Of a DNA stretch of 7,340 nt, positions 1-6,881 are shown piece after piece; position 1 is the first letter of the stretch; the number at the start of each line of letters is the position of its first letter. Both the position numbers and the translations under genes were made by a program. The stretch comes from Candidatus Dormiibacterota bacterium (GTDB lineage Bacteria; Chloroflexota; Dormibacteria; Aeolococcales; Aeolococcaceae): positions 1-7,340 of the forward strand of contig PLXL01000141.1 of assembly GCA_003153215.1 (NCBI GenBank), in the 5' to 3' direction. A model generated the notes under the pieces. The model was not told where the DNA came from, searched no databases, and saw only the letters and a list, made by a program, of their open reading frames with translations.

Positions 1-111
1 GCGGGGGTGGCGGGACGGCAGCTGCGCGGATCCGTTCTCAGCGCTGAGCTCTGCCGCCTCGGGAGCCTTCGCGACCGCGCCGGCCCGCATCCCCAGGGCC
101 CGGACCTTCAT
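1..111 (-). CDS. Possible 5' end of an unrecognised gene, cut by the window edge
   Basis: An ATG at 109-111 on the minus strand opens 37 codons without a stop and runs off the left edge. The peptide begins MKVRALGMRAGAVAKAPEAA and is rich in Ala, Arg and Glu; no domain is recognisable. The start is preceded by GGAGAG (complement of 114-119), two bases before the ATG. This matches the sequence in front of korA (CCGGAGAGCC-ATG) almost exactly, and that match is the main argument that it is a real start. The gene would lie on the same strand as the CHAP hydrolase, about 270 bases downstream of it. Against it: 37 open codons are easily obtained by chance at this GC content, and nothing in the peptide suggests a function. 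Confidence 0.35.
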   Translation of the reverse strand, partial: MKVRALGMRAGAVAKAPEAAELSAENGSAQLPSRHPR

Positions 112-378
112 CGCTCTCCGGAGCAGACGCAGCGCGGCATTGCCGGCGCCGCAAGGTTGGTCGTGCGGTGGTGTGCGATCACGGGTCGGATGTCTCCCTG
201 CGCCGCGTATGGCCCCGGAGGGGTGGCGGCAGTGGTCCGGCGCCCGCTCACAGCGTCGCCTTAGGGCAAGCTAACCTCCAGAGCCGAAGGTCATCCACCG
301 ATGGGGTCGCCCGTCACGGCGAGCCCGCCCCTCGGCAATCAGCGCCATCTCGCTCACCGAGGGCCCGCGCCGCGGCGC
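112..378. other. Intergenic stretch with no gene recognised
   Basis: I see no convincing gene here. Open frames on the plus strand lack ribosome binding sites and encode low-complexity Arg/Pro/Ala peptides. The stretch should hold the promoter of the minus-strand gene at 1-111, if that is real, and the 3' end of the CHAP hydrolase transcript. A GC-only 12-base palindrome at 367-378 abuts the hydrolase stop codon but has no T-tract. Confidence 0.5.
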
Positions 379-1596
379 TCAGTATATGAAGCCCTCGACG
401 TCGTTGAGGGTGGTCACCTCGCGGGAGTCGATGTTCCCGGGGATCTCGTCGAAGTTGGCCTCGTCGACGTAGAAGTCACTGGGACTGACGACCGCCACCA
501 CGTAGGCGACGTGTCCGTAGTAGCTGTAGCCGTTGCCCGGGCCCCAAACGACGACGGCCCCAGGCTTGGGGGTCGAGCCGGTCGAGTACCCCATCGCCGC
601 GGCGTTGCCGAACCACTCGTCGGCGTTGCCACCCCACGGGACCTCGCGCAGTGAGGCGACGTACCAGGTGCACTGGCCCCAGGGGAAGGAATCAGGGATG
701 GCCCCGAATGCGAAGGGGCAGAGCACTCCGCCGCACGTGCCGGAGCCGCCGCCGCTCTGGGCTGGGACCGCGGCAGCCGCAGCAGCCGCAGCAGCCGCAG
801 CCGCGGCAGCCGCCGCAGCCTTGGCCGCCGCAGCCGCCGCGGCCTCCTCGGCGGCCTGCTGCTGCGCTCGCACCGTGGCAATCTGGCTGAGCAGCGAGTT
901 GCGCTGGCCCAGCAGGCCGGAGGCCTGGCTGCCGAGGGAGGCTGCCTGCTCCTTCAGGTCCGACTCCTGCCCCTGCAGCGCGGCCTGGGCGGCCTCCAGC
1001 TGGCTCTCGGCCTGAGCGGCTTGGGCGAGGCGAGACTGCTGGGTCTGCTGCAGAACGTCGAGCGCCTGCTGCTCCGCCTCCACCTGGGCCATCAGCTGCT
1101 GGACCTTCCGGCTCACGGTGGTGGCCGAGTCCAGCTGCCCCATGAACTCCGCGATGCTCTGGCTGTCGACCAGCCCCTCCACCACGCCAGTCCCGCCCTC
1201 GGTGTAGATCTCCACGGTGAGCTGGGTGAGCTGCGCCTTCTGCGCCGCGAGATGGGTGGTGTCGACCTGGATCGCCTCGGCGGTCTGGGCCAGGGCCAGG
1301 TTGAGCTGGTTGATCTGAGTCTGGTCCGACGCTATCTGGGCTTCGGTGACCGCGATCTGCTGCTGCACCGCGGCGGCCTCGGCGTTCGCCGCCGCCTCGC
1401 CCCCCTGCAGGCTCTGCAGCTGGGTACCGAGAGCGTCGTACTGCTGCTGGAGCTGGTCGATCTGCTGGTCGTAGGAGTCGGTCAGCCGGATGCCAGGGAG
1501 GGCCACCCCGGAAGGCGGGGGCACGGCGGCCGCCAACGCTCCGATCAGGAGAACGGAGGCGGCGAGCTTGCAGGTGAGGCGTGTGGTGCGGCGCAA
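379..1596 (-). CDS. Secreted coiled-coil CHAP-domain peptidoglycan hydrolase (PcsB-like architecture)
   Basis: Predicted exported cell-wall hydrolase of 405 residues. Residues 1-32 form a signal peptide: basic MRRTTRLTCK, a hydrophobic stretch, then Ala/Pro-rich sequence. Residues about 40-250 are Gln/Ala/Leu-rich with heptad spacing, as in the long coiled coils of PcsB and RipA-type hydrolases. An almost pure Ala linker (252-276, one Lys) and a Gly/Ser stretch lead to a C-terminal CHAP domain (about 293-405). The likely catalytic residues are Cys309 in WGQCTWY and His362 in YGHVAYV, with Glu379 and Asn381 in DEANF completing the site. Cys288 and Cys293 could form a disulfide. CHAP domains cleave peptide bonds or the amide bond in peptidoglycan; which one is not decidable here. 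The start is TTG; an in-frame TAA lies 13 codons upstream, with no ATG or GTG between, and later starts would destroy the signal peptide. The ribosome binding site is weak (GGA). In PcsB the coiled coil is controlled by FtsEX, so a divisome role is possible but inferred. Confidence 0.9.
   Translation of the reverse strand: MRRTTRLTCKLAASVLLIGALAAAVPPPSGVALPGIRLTDSYDQQIDQLQQQYDALGTQLQSLQGGEAAANAEAAAVQQQIAVTEAQIASDQTQINQLNLALAQTAEAIQVDTTHLAAQKAQLTQLTVEIYTEGGTGVVEGLVDSQSIAEFMGQLDSATTVSRKVQQLMAQVEAEQQALDVLQQTQQSRLAQAAQAESQLEAAQAALQGQESDLKEQAASLGSQASGLLGQRNSLLSQIATVRAQQQAAEEAAAAAAAKAAAAAAAAAAAAAAAAAVPAQSGGGSGTCGGVLCPFAFGAIPDSFPWGQCTWYVASLREVPWGGNADEWFGNAAAMGYSTGSTPKPGAVVVWGPGNGYSYYGHVAYVVAVVSPSDFYVDEANFDEIPGNIDSREVTTLNDVEGFIY
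769..843. repeat. GCN triplet array encoding the poly-alanine linker
   Basis: On the minus strand this is 25 codons, 24 of them Ala (7 Ala, one Lys, 17 Ala). The Ala codons mix GCT, GCG and GCC. On the plus strand it reads as irregular gcagcc and gcagcagcc units. It lies between the coiled coil and the CHAP domain of the hydrolase. Because the triplet unit keeps the frame, slippage would change linker length without breaking the gene. Confidence 0.8.
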
Positions 1597-1820
1597 AGTT
1601 CCGTGTCCGTGGGTCGACGTGGGACGCGGAGCTTATCAGCGGCTCACCGAGCCCCCGGAGCCCCTTTCGACGCCTTTTCATCGAGTCGTCACGCTGCCGT
1701 CACGGCTCTCCGCCGGCCTTTGCCGTTCGCGGCGTTCAGCGCGATCACGCCCGCCACTCAGAGGGAAGCAGGCGGACTGTGTAGAGTTGGGCACGAACAG
1801 CAGATGGAGGATCGGTCAAC
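1597..1820. promoter_or_regulatory. Divergent intergenic region between the CHAP hydrolase and citrate synthase
   Basis: The 224 bases separate two divergent starts, so both promoters should lie here. For citrate synthase, TAGAGT at 1782-1787 is a possible -10 element (4 of 6 matches), without a good -35, and GGAGGA at 1806-1811 is a clear ribosome binding site 9 bases before the GTG. For the hydrolase, GATAAG (complement of 1632-1637) is a possible -10, also without a good -35. A short hairpin GGCTC-ACC-GAGCC lies at 1641-1653. The leader of the hydrolase is too short for a c-di-AMP riboswitch of the kind found before some cell-wall hydrolase genes. Confidence 0.4.
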
Positions 1821-3008
1821 GTGAGCGAAGCGCCGGAGGTCAAGCCCGCCGAGTCGACGACACCCACGCTCGCCCCGCGGGGCCTCGAGGGGGTCGCGGT
1901 CGCCGAGACCCGGATCGGGGACGTCCGCGGAGAGGAGGGCTTTTACCACTATCGCGGCTACGACGCGACCGAGCTGGCCCGCCACTGCTCTTTCGAGCAG
2001 GTGTGGCACCTCCTGCTGATCGGCGAGCTGCCCAATGCGCGCGAGCTGCGCTGGCTCCAGGATCAGGCCGTCGCTGGACGTGCCCTGCCCGGCGGGGTGT
2101 CAACCGCCCTCGATGACATCGCGCGTCTCCCCGGCTACACGGCCCTCGGCGCCCTCCGCACCGCGGTCTCCCTGAGCGCGGCGGCCCTAAACCTCCAGCC
2201 GACGCTCGACCTCACCCCCGACCAGGTGCGCGCCGACGCGCTCCGGATGGTCGCGCTCACCCCCGTCCTGCTCATGAGGCTCCACCGCGTGCACCAGGGG
2301 CTGGCCCCGATCGATCCCGATCCCAGCCTGGGCTATGCCGCCGCCTACCTCCAGATGCTGACCGGCGAGCGGCCGGGCCCCGAGGCGGCACGCGCTCTGG
2401 AGCAGTACATGATCCTGACCATGGACCATGGATTCAACTCGAGCACCTTCACCGCCCGGGTGATCACGTCCACAGGGAGCGACATGGGCTCGGCGCTCAC
2501 CGGGGCCATCGGCGCGCTCGCCGGCCCCCTCCACGGCGGGGCACCGTCGCGTGCCCTGGACATGCTCGACGCCATCGGCACCCCGGAGCGCGCCGAGGAG
2601 CATCTCCGCGACGAGGTCAAGGGCGGCCAGCGCCTGATGGGGTTCGGGCACCGCGTCTACAAGACCGACGACCCCCGCTCGGTCCTGCTCCACGAGGTGG
2701 CGCGCGGTCTGGGCGGTCCGCAGGTGGAGTTCGCGGAGCATGTCGAGGCGACCGCCCTGCGCGTGCTCAGCGAGCTCAAGCCGGGCCGGCGCCTCTACAC
2801 CAACGTCGAGTTCTACTCCGGCGTGGTCATGAACACCGTGGGCCTCTCGCGGGACATGTTCACCCCCACCTTCGCGTGCAGCCGCACGGTCGGATGGACC
2901 TCCGCCGTCGCGGAGCAGGCGAGCAACAACCGGCTGATCCGCCCCTCGGCGATCTACGTCGGTCCGCCCGCACCCCGGCCCCTGCCCGAGGGCTACGCCT
3001 ACGCGTGA
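1821..3008 (+). CDS. Citrate synthase (CitA-like, short bacterial type)
   Basis: Condenses acetyl-CoA with oxaloacetate to citrate, the entry step of the tricarboxylic acid cycle; cytoplasmic. At 395 residues it fits the short dimeric Gram-positive or archaeal type. Visible landmarks are RYRGYDATEL-like YHYRGYDATEL (about 42-52), HGFNSSTFTARV, GPLHGGAPSRA with His238, GFGHRVYKTDDPR with His277, NVEFYSG with Glu330, and CSRTVGW with Arg355. The C-terminal LIRPSAIYVGP is typical of the family. The two catalytic histidines are present; the third catalytic residue, Asp in most citrate synthases, is Glu here. From memory, Mycobacterium tuberculosis CitA has NVEFW at this place, so this points to the CitA subgroup rather than an inactive enzyme. 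A 2-methylcitrate synthase activity cannot be excluded, but no other methylcitrate-cycle gene is present. The start is GTG at 1821, with GGAGGA 9 bases upstream. Confidence 0.93.
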   Translation: MSEAPEVKPAESTTPTLAPRGLEGVAVAETRIGDVRGEEGFYHYRGYDATELARHCSFEQVWHLLLIGELPNARELRWLQDQAVAGRALPGGVSTALDDIARLPGYTALGALRTAVSLSAAALNLQPTLDLTPDQVRADALRMVALTPVLLMRLHRVHQGLAPIDPDPSLGYAAAYLQMLTGERPGPEAARALEQYMILTMDHGFNSSTFTARVITSTGSDMGSALTGAIGALAGPLHGGAPSRALDMLDAIGTPERAEEHLRDEVKGGQRLMGFGHRVYKTDDPRSVLLHEVARGLGGPQVEFAEHVEATALRVLSELKPGRRLYTNVEFYSGVVMNTVGLSRDMFTPTFACSRTVGWTSAVAEQASNNRLIRPSAIYVGPPAPRPLPEGYAYA

Positions 3009-3023
3009 ACCCGGGCTCGGCAA

Positions 3024-3037
3024 CGCCGGGGCCGGCG
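3024..3037 (+). terminator. Weak GC hairpin after citrate synthase
   Basis: CGCCGG, two bases, then CCGGCG forms a 6-bp stem 15 bases after the citrate synthase stop. No T-tract follows, so it is a weak candidate at best. A -10-like GACAAT at 3041-3046 follows directly, so the next gene could have its own promoter, although no -35 is visible. Confidence 0.2.
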
Positions 3038-3079
3038 GGGGACAATGGGTGCCATCTTTCCCCAGAGGAGGAGTGCACG

Positions 3080-3619
3080 ATGCCCACACTCGTGCGACCG
3101 ACTGCCCCGGACCCCTACGACCTCCTGCCCGCGGTCGCCTCGTTCTCGCTGACGAGCGATGACATCACCGACGGCCGGCCACTCGACGCGGTCCACGTCC
3201 ATGACAGCGCGGGCGGAGGGAACCAGAGCCCTCAGCTCCGCTGGAGCGGACACCCGGCGGAGACCCGCGGATTCGTGGTGACCTGCTTCGACCCCGACGC
3301 CCCGACCGGCAGCGGATTCTGGCACTGGGTCCTGGTCGGCGTTCCCGCCTCGGTGGCCGAGCTGCCGCGCGGTGCGGGAGCGTCCGACGCCCACCTCCCT
3401 CCGGGGGCCTTTCACGTGCGCAACGATTACGGCACCCTCGACTACGGCGGATCCGCGCCACCGCCCGGCGACCGCCCTCACCGCTATGTCTTCGCGGTGC
3501 ACGCCGTTGACACGGACGACCTCGGGCTGACGCCGGCGGTGTCTCCGGCGGTGGTCGGTTTCACCCTCGCCTTCCACACCATGGCGCGGGCCACTCTCCG
3601 CGCCACGTATCAGCGCTGA
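3080..3619 (+). CDS. YbhB/YbcL family protein (phosphatidylethanolamine-binding protein, PEBP fold)
   Basis: A 179-residue cytoplasmic protein of the bacterial PEBP family, often annotated as Raf kinase inhibitor-like. The family binds anionic ligands in a small pocket; its bacterial role is poorly defined, and the name does not imply a kinase target here. Diagnostic segments are GGGNQSPQLRWSG (45-57), the pocket motif CFDPDAPTGSGFWHW (69-83), and NDYGTLDYGGSAPPPGDRPH (115-134) followed by RYVFAVHAVD. Length is normal for the family. The ATG at 3080 is set by a strong GAGGAGGAG ribosome binding site (3065-3073), about 8 bases upstream. It starts 71 bases after citrate synthase on the same strand and 22 bases before the small gene that follows, so it is probably co-transcribed with the latter and perhaps with the former. 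No signal peptide is seen. Confidence 0.92.
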   Translation: MPTLVRPTAPDPYDLLPAVASFSLTSDDITDGRPLDAVHVHDSAGGGNQSPQLRWSGHPAETRGFVVTCFDPDAPTGSGFWHWVLVGVPASVAELPRGAGASDAHLPPGAFHVRNDYGTLDYGGSAPPPGDRPHRYVFAVHAVDTDDLGLTPAVSPAVVGFTLAFHTMARATLRATYQR

Positions 3620-3641
3620 TCGCTCTAGAGGAGGGCTGGCG

Positions 3642-3782
3642 ATGGGAGAGGAGTCGGAGGTCGCGGAGGCCCAGATTGCGGTCCACTGGCAGGAGGGCGA
3701 GAAACTCTCCCGCGGCCAGCTGCCCCGACCCCTCTCGGCTCAGGAGGAGGCGGAGGTGAGGGCATTCGGCCAGGCCGAGTAG
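3642..3782 (+). CDS. Small uncharacterised protein, 46 residues
   Basis: I do not recognise this protein with certainty. It starts with ATG at 3642 after AGAGGAGGG (3627-3635), with the GGAGG core 7 bases before the start, and ends with TAG at 3780-3782. The peptide begins MGEESEVAEAQIAVHWQEGE and is acidic, with a basic Pro-rich centre (RGQLPRPLSAQ) and a final Glu/Ala-rich helix-like stretch. There is no signal peptide or membrane segment. The segment IAVHWQEGE is reminiscent of the extreme N-terminus of AMP-forming acetyl-CoA synthetases, but the rest does not continue in that way, so this may be chance or a remnant. It follows the YbhB-family gene by 22 bases and is probably in the same transcript. 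The strong ribosome binding site is the best argument that it is translated. Confidence 0.6.
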   Translation: MGEESEVAEAQIAVHWQEGEKLSRGQLPRPLSAQEEAEVRAFGQAE

Positions 3783-3783
3783 G

Positions 3784-3801
3784 CCGCGGGGCGCACCGCG
3801 G
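3784..3801. terminator. Possible hairpin between convergent genes
   Basis: CCGCGG at 3784-3789 and again at 3796-3801 can pair over a 6-base loop in the 54-base gap between the small gene and the convergent aldo/keto reductase. There is no T-tract in either direction. Position favours a terminator; sequence support is weak. Confidence 0.2.
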
Positions 3802-3836
3802 ACGTCGCGCCGGAAGCGGTCGGGCTCAGCCTGAGG

Positions 3837-4862
<1,026 letters not shown>

Positions 4863-4954
4863 GGGGGCCCTCCATGCGGCCGGAGCGACACCCGGGCGCG
4901 CGCACCCTCGGGACCGGGCACGGATGTTTGCACTGCCGCTGAATCTTCAATGGT

Positions 4955-4961
4955 TATCATA
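4955..4961. promoter_or_regulatory. AT-rich island with possible -10 elements in both directions
   Basis: Within GC-rich surroundings, 4946-4963 is distinctly AT-rich. On the plus strand TATCAT (4955-4960) could be the -10 of korA. On the minus strand TATGAT (complement of 4956-4961), 5 of 6 matches to consensus, could be the -10 of the reductase. Neither has a good -35 at 16-18 bases; TTGCAC at 4928-4933 is 21 bases from TATCAT, which is too far. Confidence 0.35.
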
Positions 4962-4966
4962 TAGGT

Positions 4967-4990
4967 GTGCACATGCGTTCGCATGTGCAC
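4967..4990. promoter_or_regulatory. Perfect 24-base palindrome, candidate operator
   Basis: The half-site GTGCACATGCG (4967-4977) is repeated in perfect inversion at 4980-4990, with TT between. It lies 26 bases before the korA start codon and next to the AT-rich island. If the plus-strand -10 is TATCAT, the palindrome covers the transcription start of korA. If the minus-strand -10 is TATGAT, it covers the -35 region of the reductase. It could also fold as an 11-bp hairpin at the 5' end of the korA transcript. The pattern suits a dimeric helix-turn-helix regulator, but I cannot name the family, and no regulator gene is in the window. Confidence 0.65.
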
Positions 4991-5016
4991 TGATTGGCAC
5001 GGAGATCCGGAGAGCC

Positions 5017-6870
5017 ATGACCGGAGACGTCCTCAACGACTTCTGCATCCAGGCCGCAACCGTCAACGGGTCAGGATCGCAGTCCTCCAACCTCGTCATC
5101 ACCAAGGCCCTCTTCCACATGGGCATCCCGGTGGCGGCGAAGAACGTCTTCCCCTCCAACATCGAGGGGCAGCCGACCTGGTACGACATCCGGGTCTCCC
5201 CTCAGGGGTACCAGGCGCGGAAGCGGACCGTCGACATCCTGATCGCCATGAGCCCGGCGACCTGGGAGCGCGACGCCGCCAACGTCCGGCCCGGCGGCGC
5301 CGTCATCCACGAAGCGGCCCTCCCCCGCTTCGGCGCCGCGGATCGCGACGACGTCTCGTGGTACCCGGTGCCCTTCGCCCGTCTCGCCCGCGAGAAGCTG
5401 GAAGCCAAGCCCGACCTCCGCAAGTACCTGCAGAACATGATCTATGTCGGCGTGCTGGCCGAGTTGATCGGCCTCGACCCGGCCGCCGTCGAGCAGGGGG
5501 TCCGGGACCAGTTCCGGACCAAGCCGAAGGCCGCCGACCTCAACCTCGCCGCCGTCCAGATCGGCGTGGACTACACCCGCGACAACCTGGTCAAGACCGA
5601 TCCCTTCCGGGTGGCGCCGATGGACGGCACCCGCGGAACCGTGCTGCTGGACGGCAACCGCGCCGCCGCGCTGGGCAGCCTGATGGCCGGATGCACGGTG
5701 CTCGCCTGGTACCCGATCACCCCATCGTCGTCCCTCTGCGAGGCGTTCATCGACTACGCCCAGCGCTTCCGGGTCGACGCGGCGACAGGTGAGAGGCGGT
5801 TCGCCGCCATCCAGGCGGAGGACGAGCTGGCCGCCATCGGGATCGTGCTGGGCGCGCAGTGGGCGGGCGCCCGGGCCATGACCGCGACCTCGGGACCGGG
5901 GATCTCGCTGATGGCGGAGCTCACCGGCCTCGGCTACTACGCCGAGATCCCCGCGGTCATCTTCGACGTCCAGCGGGTCGGGCCCTCCACCGGTCTGCCG
6001 ACCCGAACCATGCAGGGAGATCTGAGCTTCGTCCACACCCTCTCCCACGGTGACACCCGGCACCCGGTGCTCCTGCCCGGCACCGTCATCGAGGTGTACG
6101 AGGACGCGCAGCTGGCCTTCGACGTCGCCGACCGGCTGCAGACCCCCGTCTTCGTCCTGAGCGACCTCGACCTCGGCATGAACCTCTGGATGACGGCGCC
6201 GCTCCCCTACACGGAGCGCGCCGTCGACCGGGGCAAGGTCCTCGACGCGGAGGCGCTGGAGCAGGTCGCCGAGTGGGGCCGCTACCGCGACGTCGACGGC
6301 GACGGCATCCCGTACCGGACCCTCCCCGGCACCGCCAACCCGCGGGCTGCCTACTTCACGCGCGGATCGGGCCACGACGAGCACGCCCTGTACACGGAGG
6401 ACCCCGACGTCTACCAGGCCAACGTGGACCGGCTCCGCCGCAAGATCGAGGGGGCGCGGACCCTGCTGCCGGCTCCCCTCATCGAGGAGGCCGGCACTCG
6501 GGTGGCGATCTGCGCCTACGGCTCCACCCACCACGCGGTGGTCGAGGCCCGGCACCAGCTCGCCGAACACGGGGTGGAGACGGACTACCTGCGGATCCGC
6601 GGCCTGCCCCTGCATCCGGCGGTGGCCGAGTTCATCGCCCGCCACGACCGCGTCTACGTCGCCGAGCAGAACCGCGACGGCCAGATGGAGGCCCTGCTCC
6701 GCCAGGAGCTTCCCGGTGAGCTGGCCGACCGGCTCCGAAGTGTCCGCCACTTCAACGGCGTCCCCATCGACGCCGAGGCCATCAGCGACCCGGTGCTGGC
6801 CGGTGAGCTGGCCCAGCGGGAGCCCGCCGATCAGCAGGCCATCGAGACCGACCGCGTGCCGGTCGGCTGA
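5017..6870 (+). CDS. korA: 2-oxoacid:ferredoxin oxidoreductase, fused gamma-alpha subunit (probably 2-oxoglutarate)
   Basis: Large subunit of a two-subunit, thiamine diphosphate-dependent enzyme that converts a 2-oxoacid and CoA to acyl-CoA and CO2, reducing ferredoxin. The 617 residues join a gamma domain (about 1-190; NGSGSQSSN at 17-25, KNVFPSNIEGQPTWYDIRV at 42-60) to an alpha domain (about 205-617). Alpha landmarks are YPITPSS (232-238), AEDE (267-270), TSGPG (291-295), VGPSTGLPTRTMQGD (321-335) and a DVDGDGIPYRTLPGT stretch near 425-439. There is no Cys-rich ferredoxin domain, so an external ferredoxin is expected. The order and the GPSTGLPT motif fit KorA; use of 2-oxoglutarate rather than another 2-oxoacid is inferred. 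I chose ATG 5017 because the family begins just before NDF and GGAGAG lies at 5009-5014; the frame is open upstream to ATG 4924, but that start would lie upstream of the AT-rich island and palindrome and lacks family support. Confidence 0.94.
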   Translation: MTGDVLNDFCIQAATVNGSGSQSSNLVITKALFHMGIPVAAKNVFPSNIEGQPTWYDIRVSPQGYQARKRTVDILIAMSPATWERDAANVRPGGAVIHEAALPRFGAADRDDVSWYPVPFARLAREKLEAKPDLRKYLQNMIYVGVLAELIGLDPAAVEQGVRDQFRTKPKAADLNLAAVQIGVDYTRDNLVKTDPFRVAPMDGTRGTVLLDGNRAAALGSLMAGCTVLAWYPITPSSSLCEAFIDYAQRFRVDAATGERRFAAIQAEDELAAIGIVLGAQWAGARAMTATSGPGISLMAELTGLGYYAEIPAVIFDVQRVGPSTGLPTRTMQGDLSFVHTLSHGDTRHPVLLPGTVIEVYEDAQLAFDVADRLQTPVFVLSDLDLGMNLWMTAPLPYTERAVDRGKVLDAEALEQVAEWGRYRDVDGDGIPYRTLPGTANPRAAYFTRGSGHDEHALYTEDPDVYQANVDRLRRKIEGARTLLPAPLIEEAGTRVAICAYGSTHHAVVEARHQLAEHGVETDYLRIRGLPLHPAVAEFIARHDRVYVAEQNRDGQMEALLRQELPGELADRLRSVRHFNGVPIDAEAISDPVLAGELAQREPADQQAIETDRVPVG

Positions 6871-6881
6871 GGGAGAGAGCC

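Noticed and set aside
329..363. 7-bp inverted repeat CCCTCGG ... CCGAGGG with a 21-base loop
   Set aside because: Short stem, long loop and no T-tract; expected by chance at this base composition.
367..378. Perfect 12-base GC palindrome (GCGCCGCGGCGC) directly after the CHAP hydrolase stop
   Set aside because: Made only of G and C in a very GC-rich genome, with no T-tract, so it is not a convincing terminator. Its position next to the stop is the only point in its favour.
692..1681. 329-codon open frame on the minus strand in another frame of the CHAP hydrolase
   Set aside because: Arg/Pro/Gly-rich low-complexity product without a signal peptide or domain; the alternative frame holds the full signal peptide, coiled coil and CHAP motifs.
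1021..1824. 267-codon open frame on the plus strand across the CHAP hydrolase
   Set aside because: It is antisense to the coiled-coil coding region, has a Leu/Arg/Gly-rich sequence without motifs, and runs through the divergent promoter region.
4924..5016. Extended korA start at ATG 4924
   Set aside because: It would place the AT-rich island and the palindrome inside the coding sequence, adds 31 residues unlike the family, and lacks the ribosome binding site seen before ATG 5017.
5071..6750. 559-codon open frame on the minus strand, antisense to korA
   Set aside because: It is the complement of a clear korA gene. Its product is a low-complexity Gly/Val/Asp/Arg sequence with no family motif, as expected when GC-rich third positions remove stops from the opposite strand.
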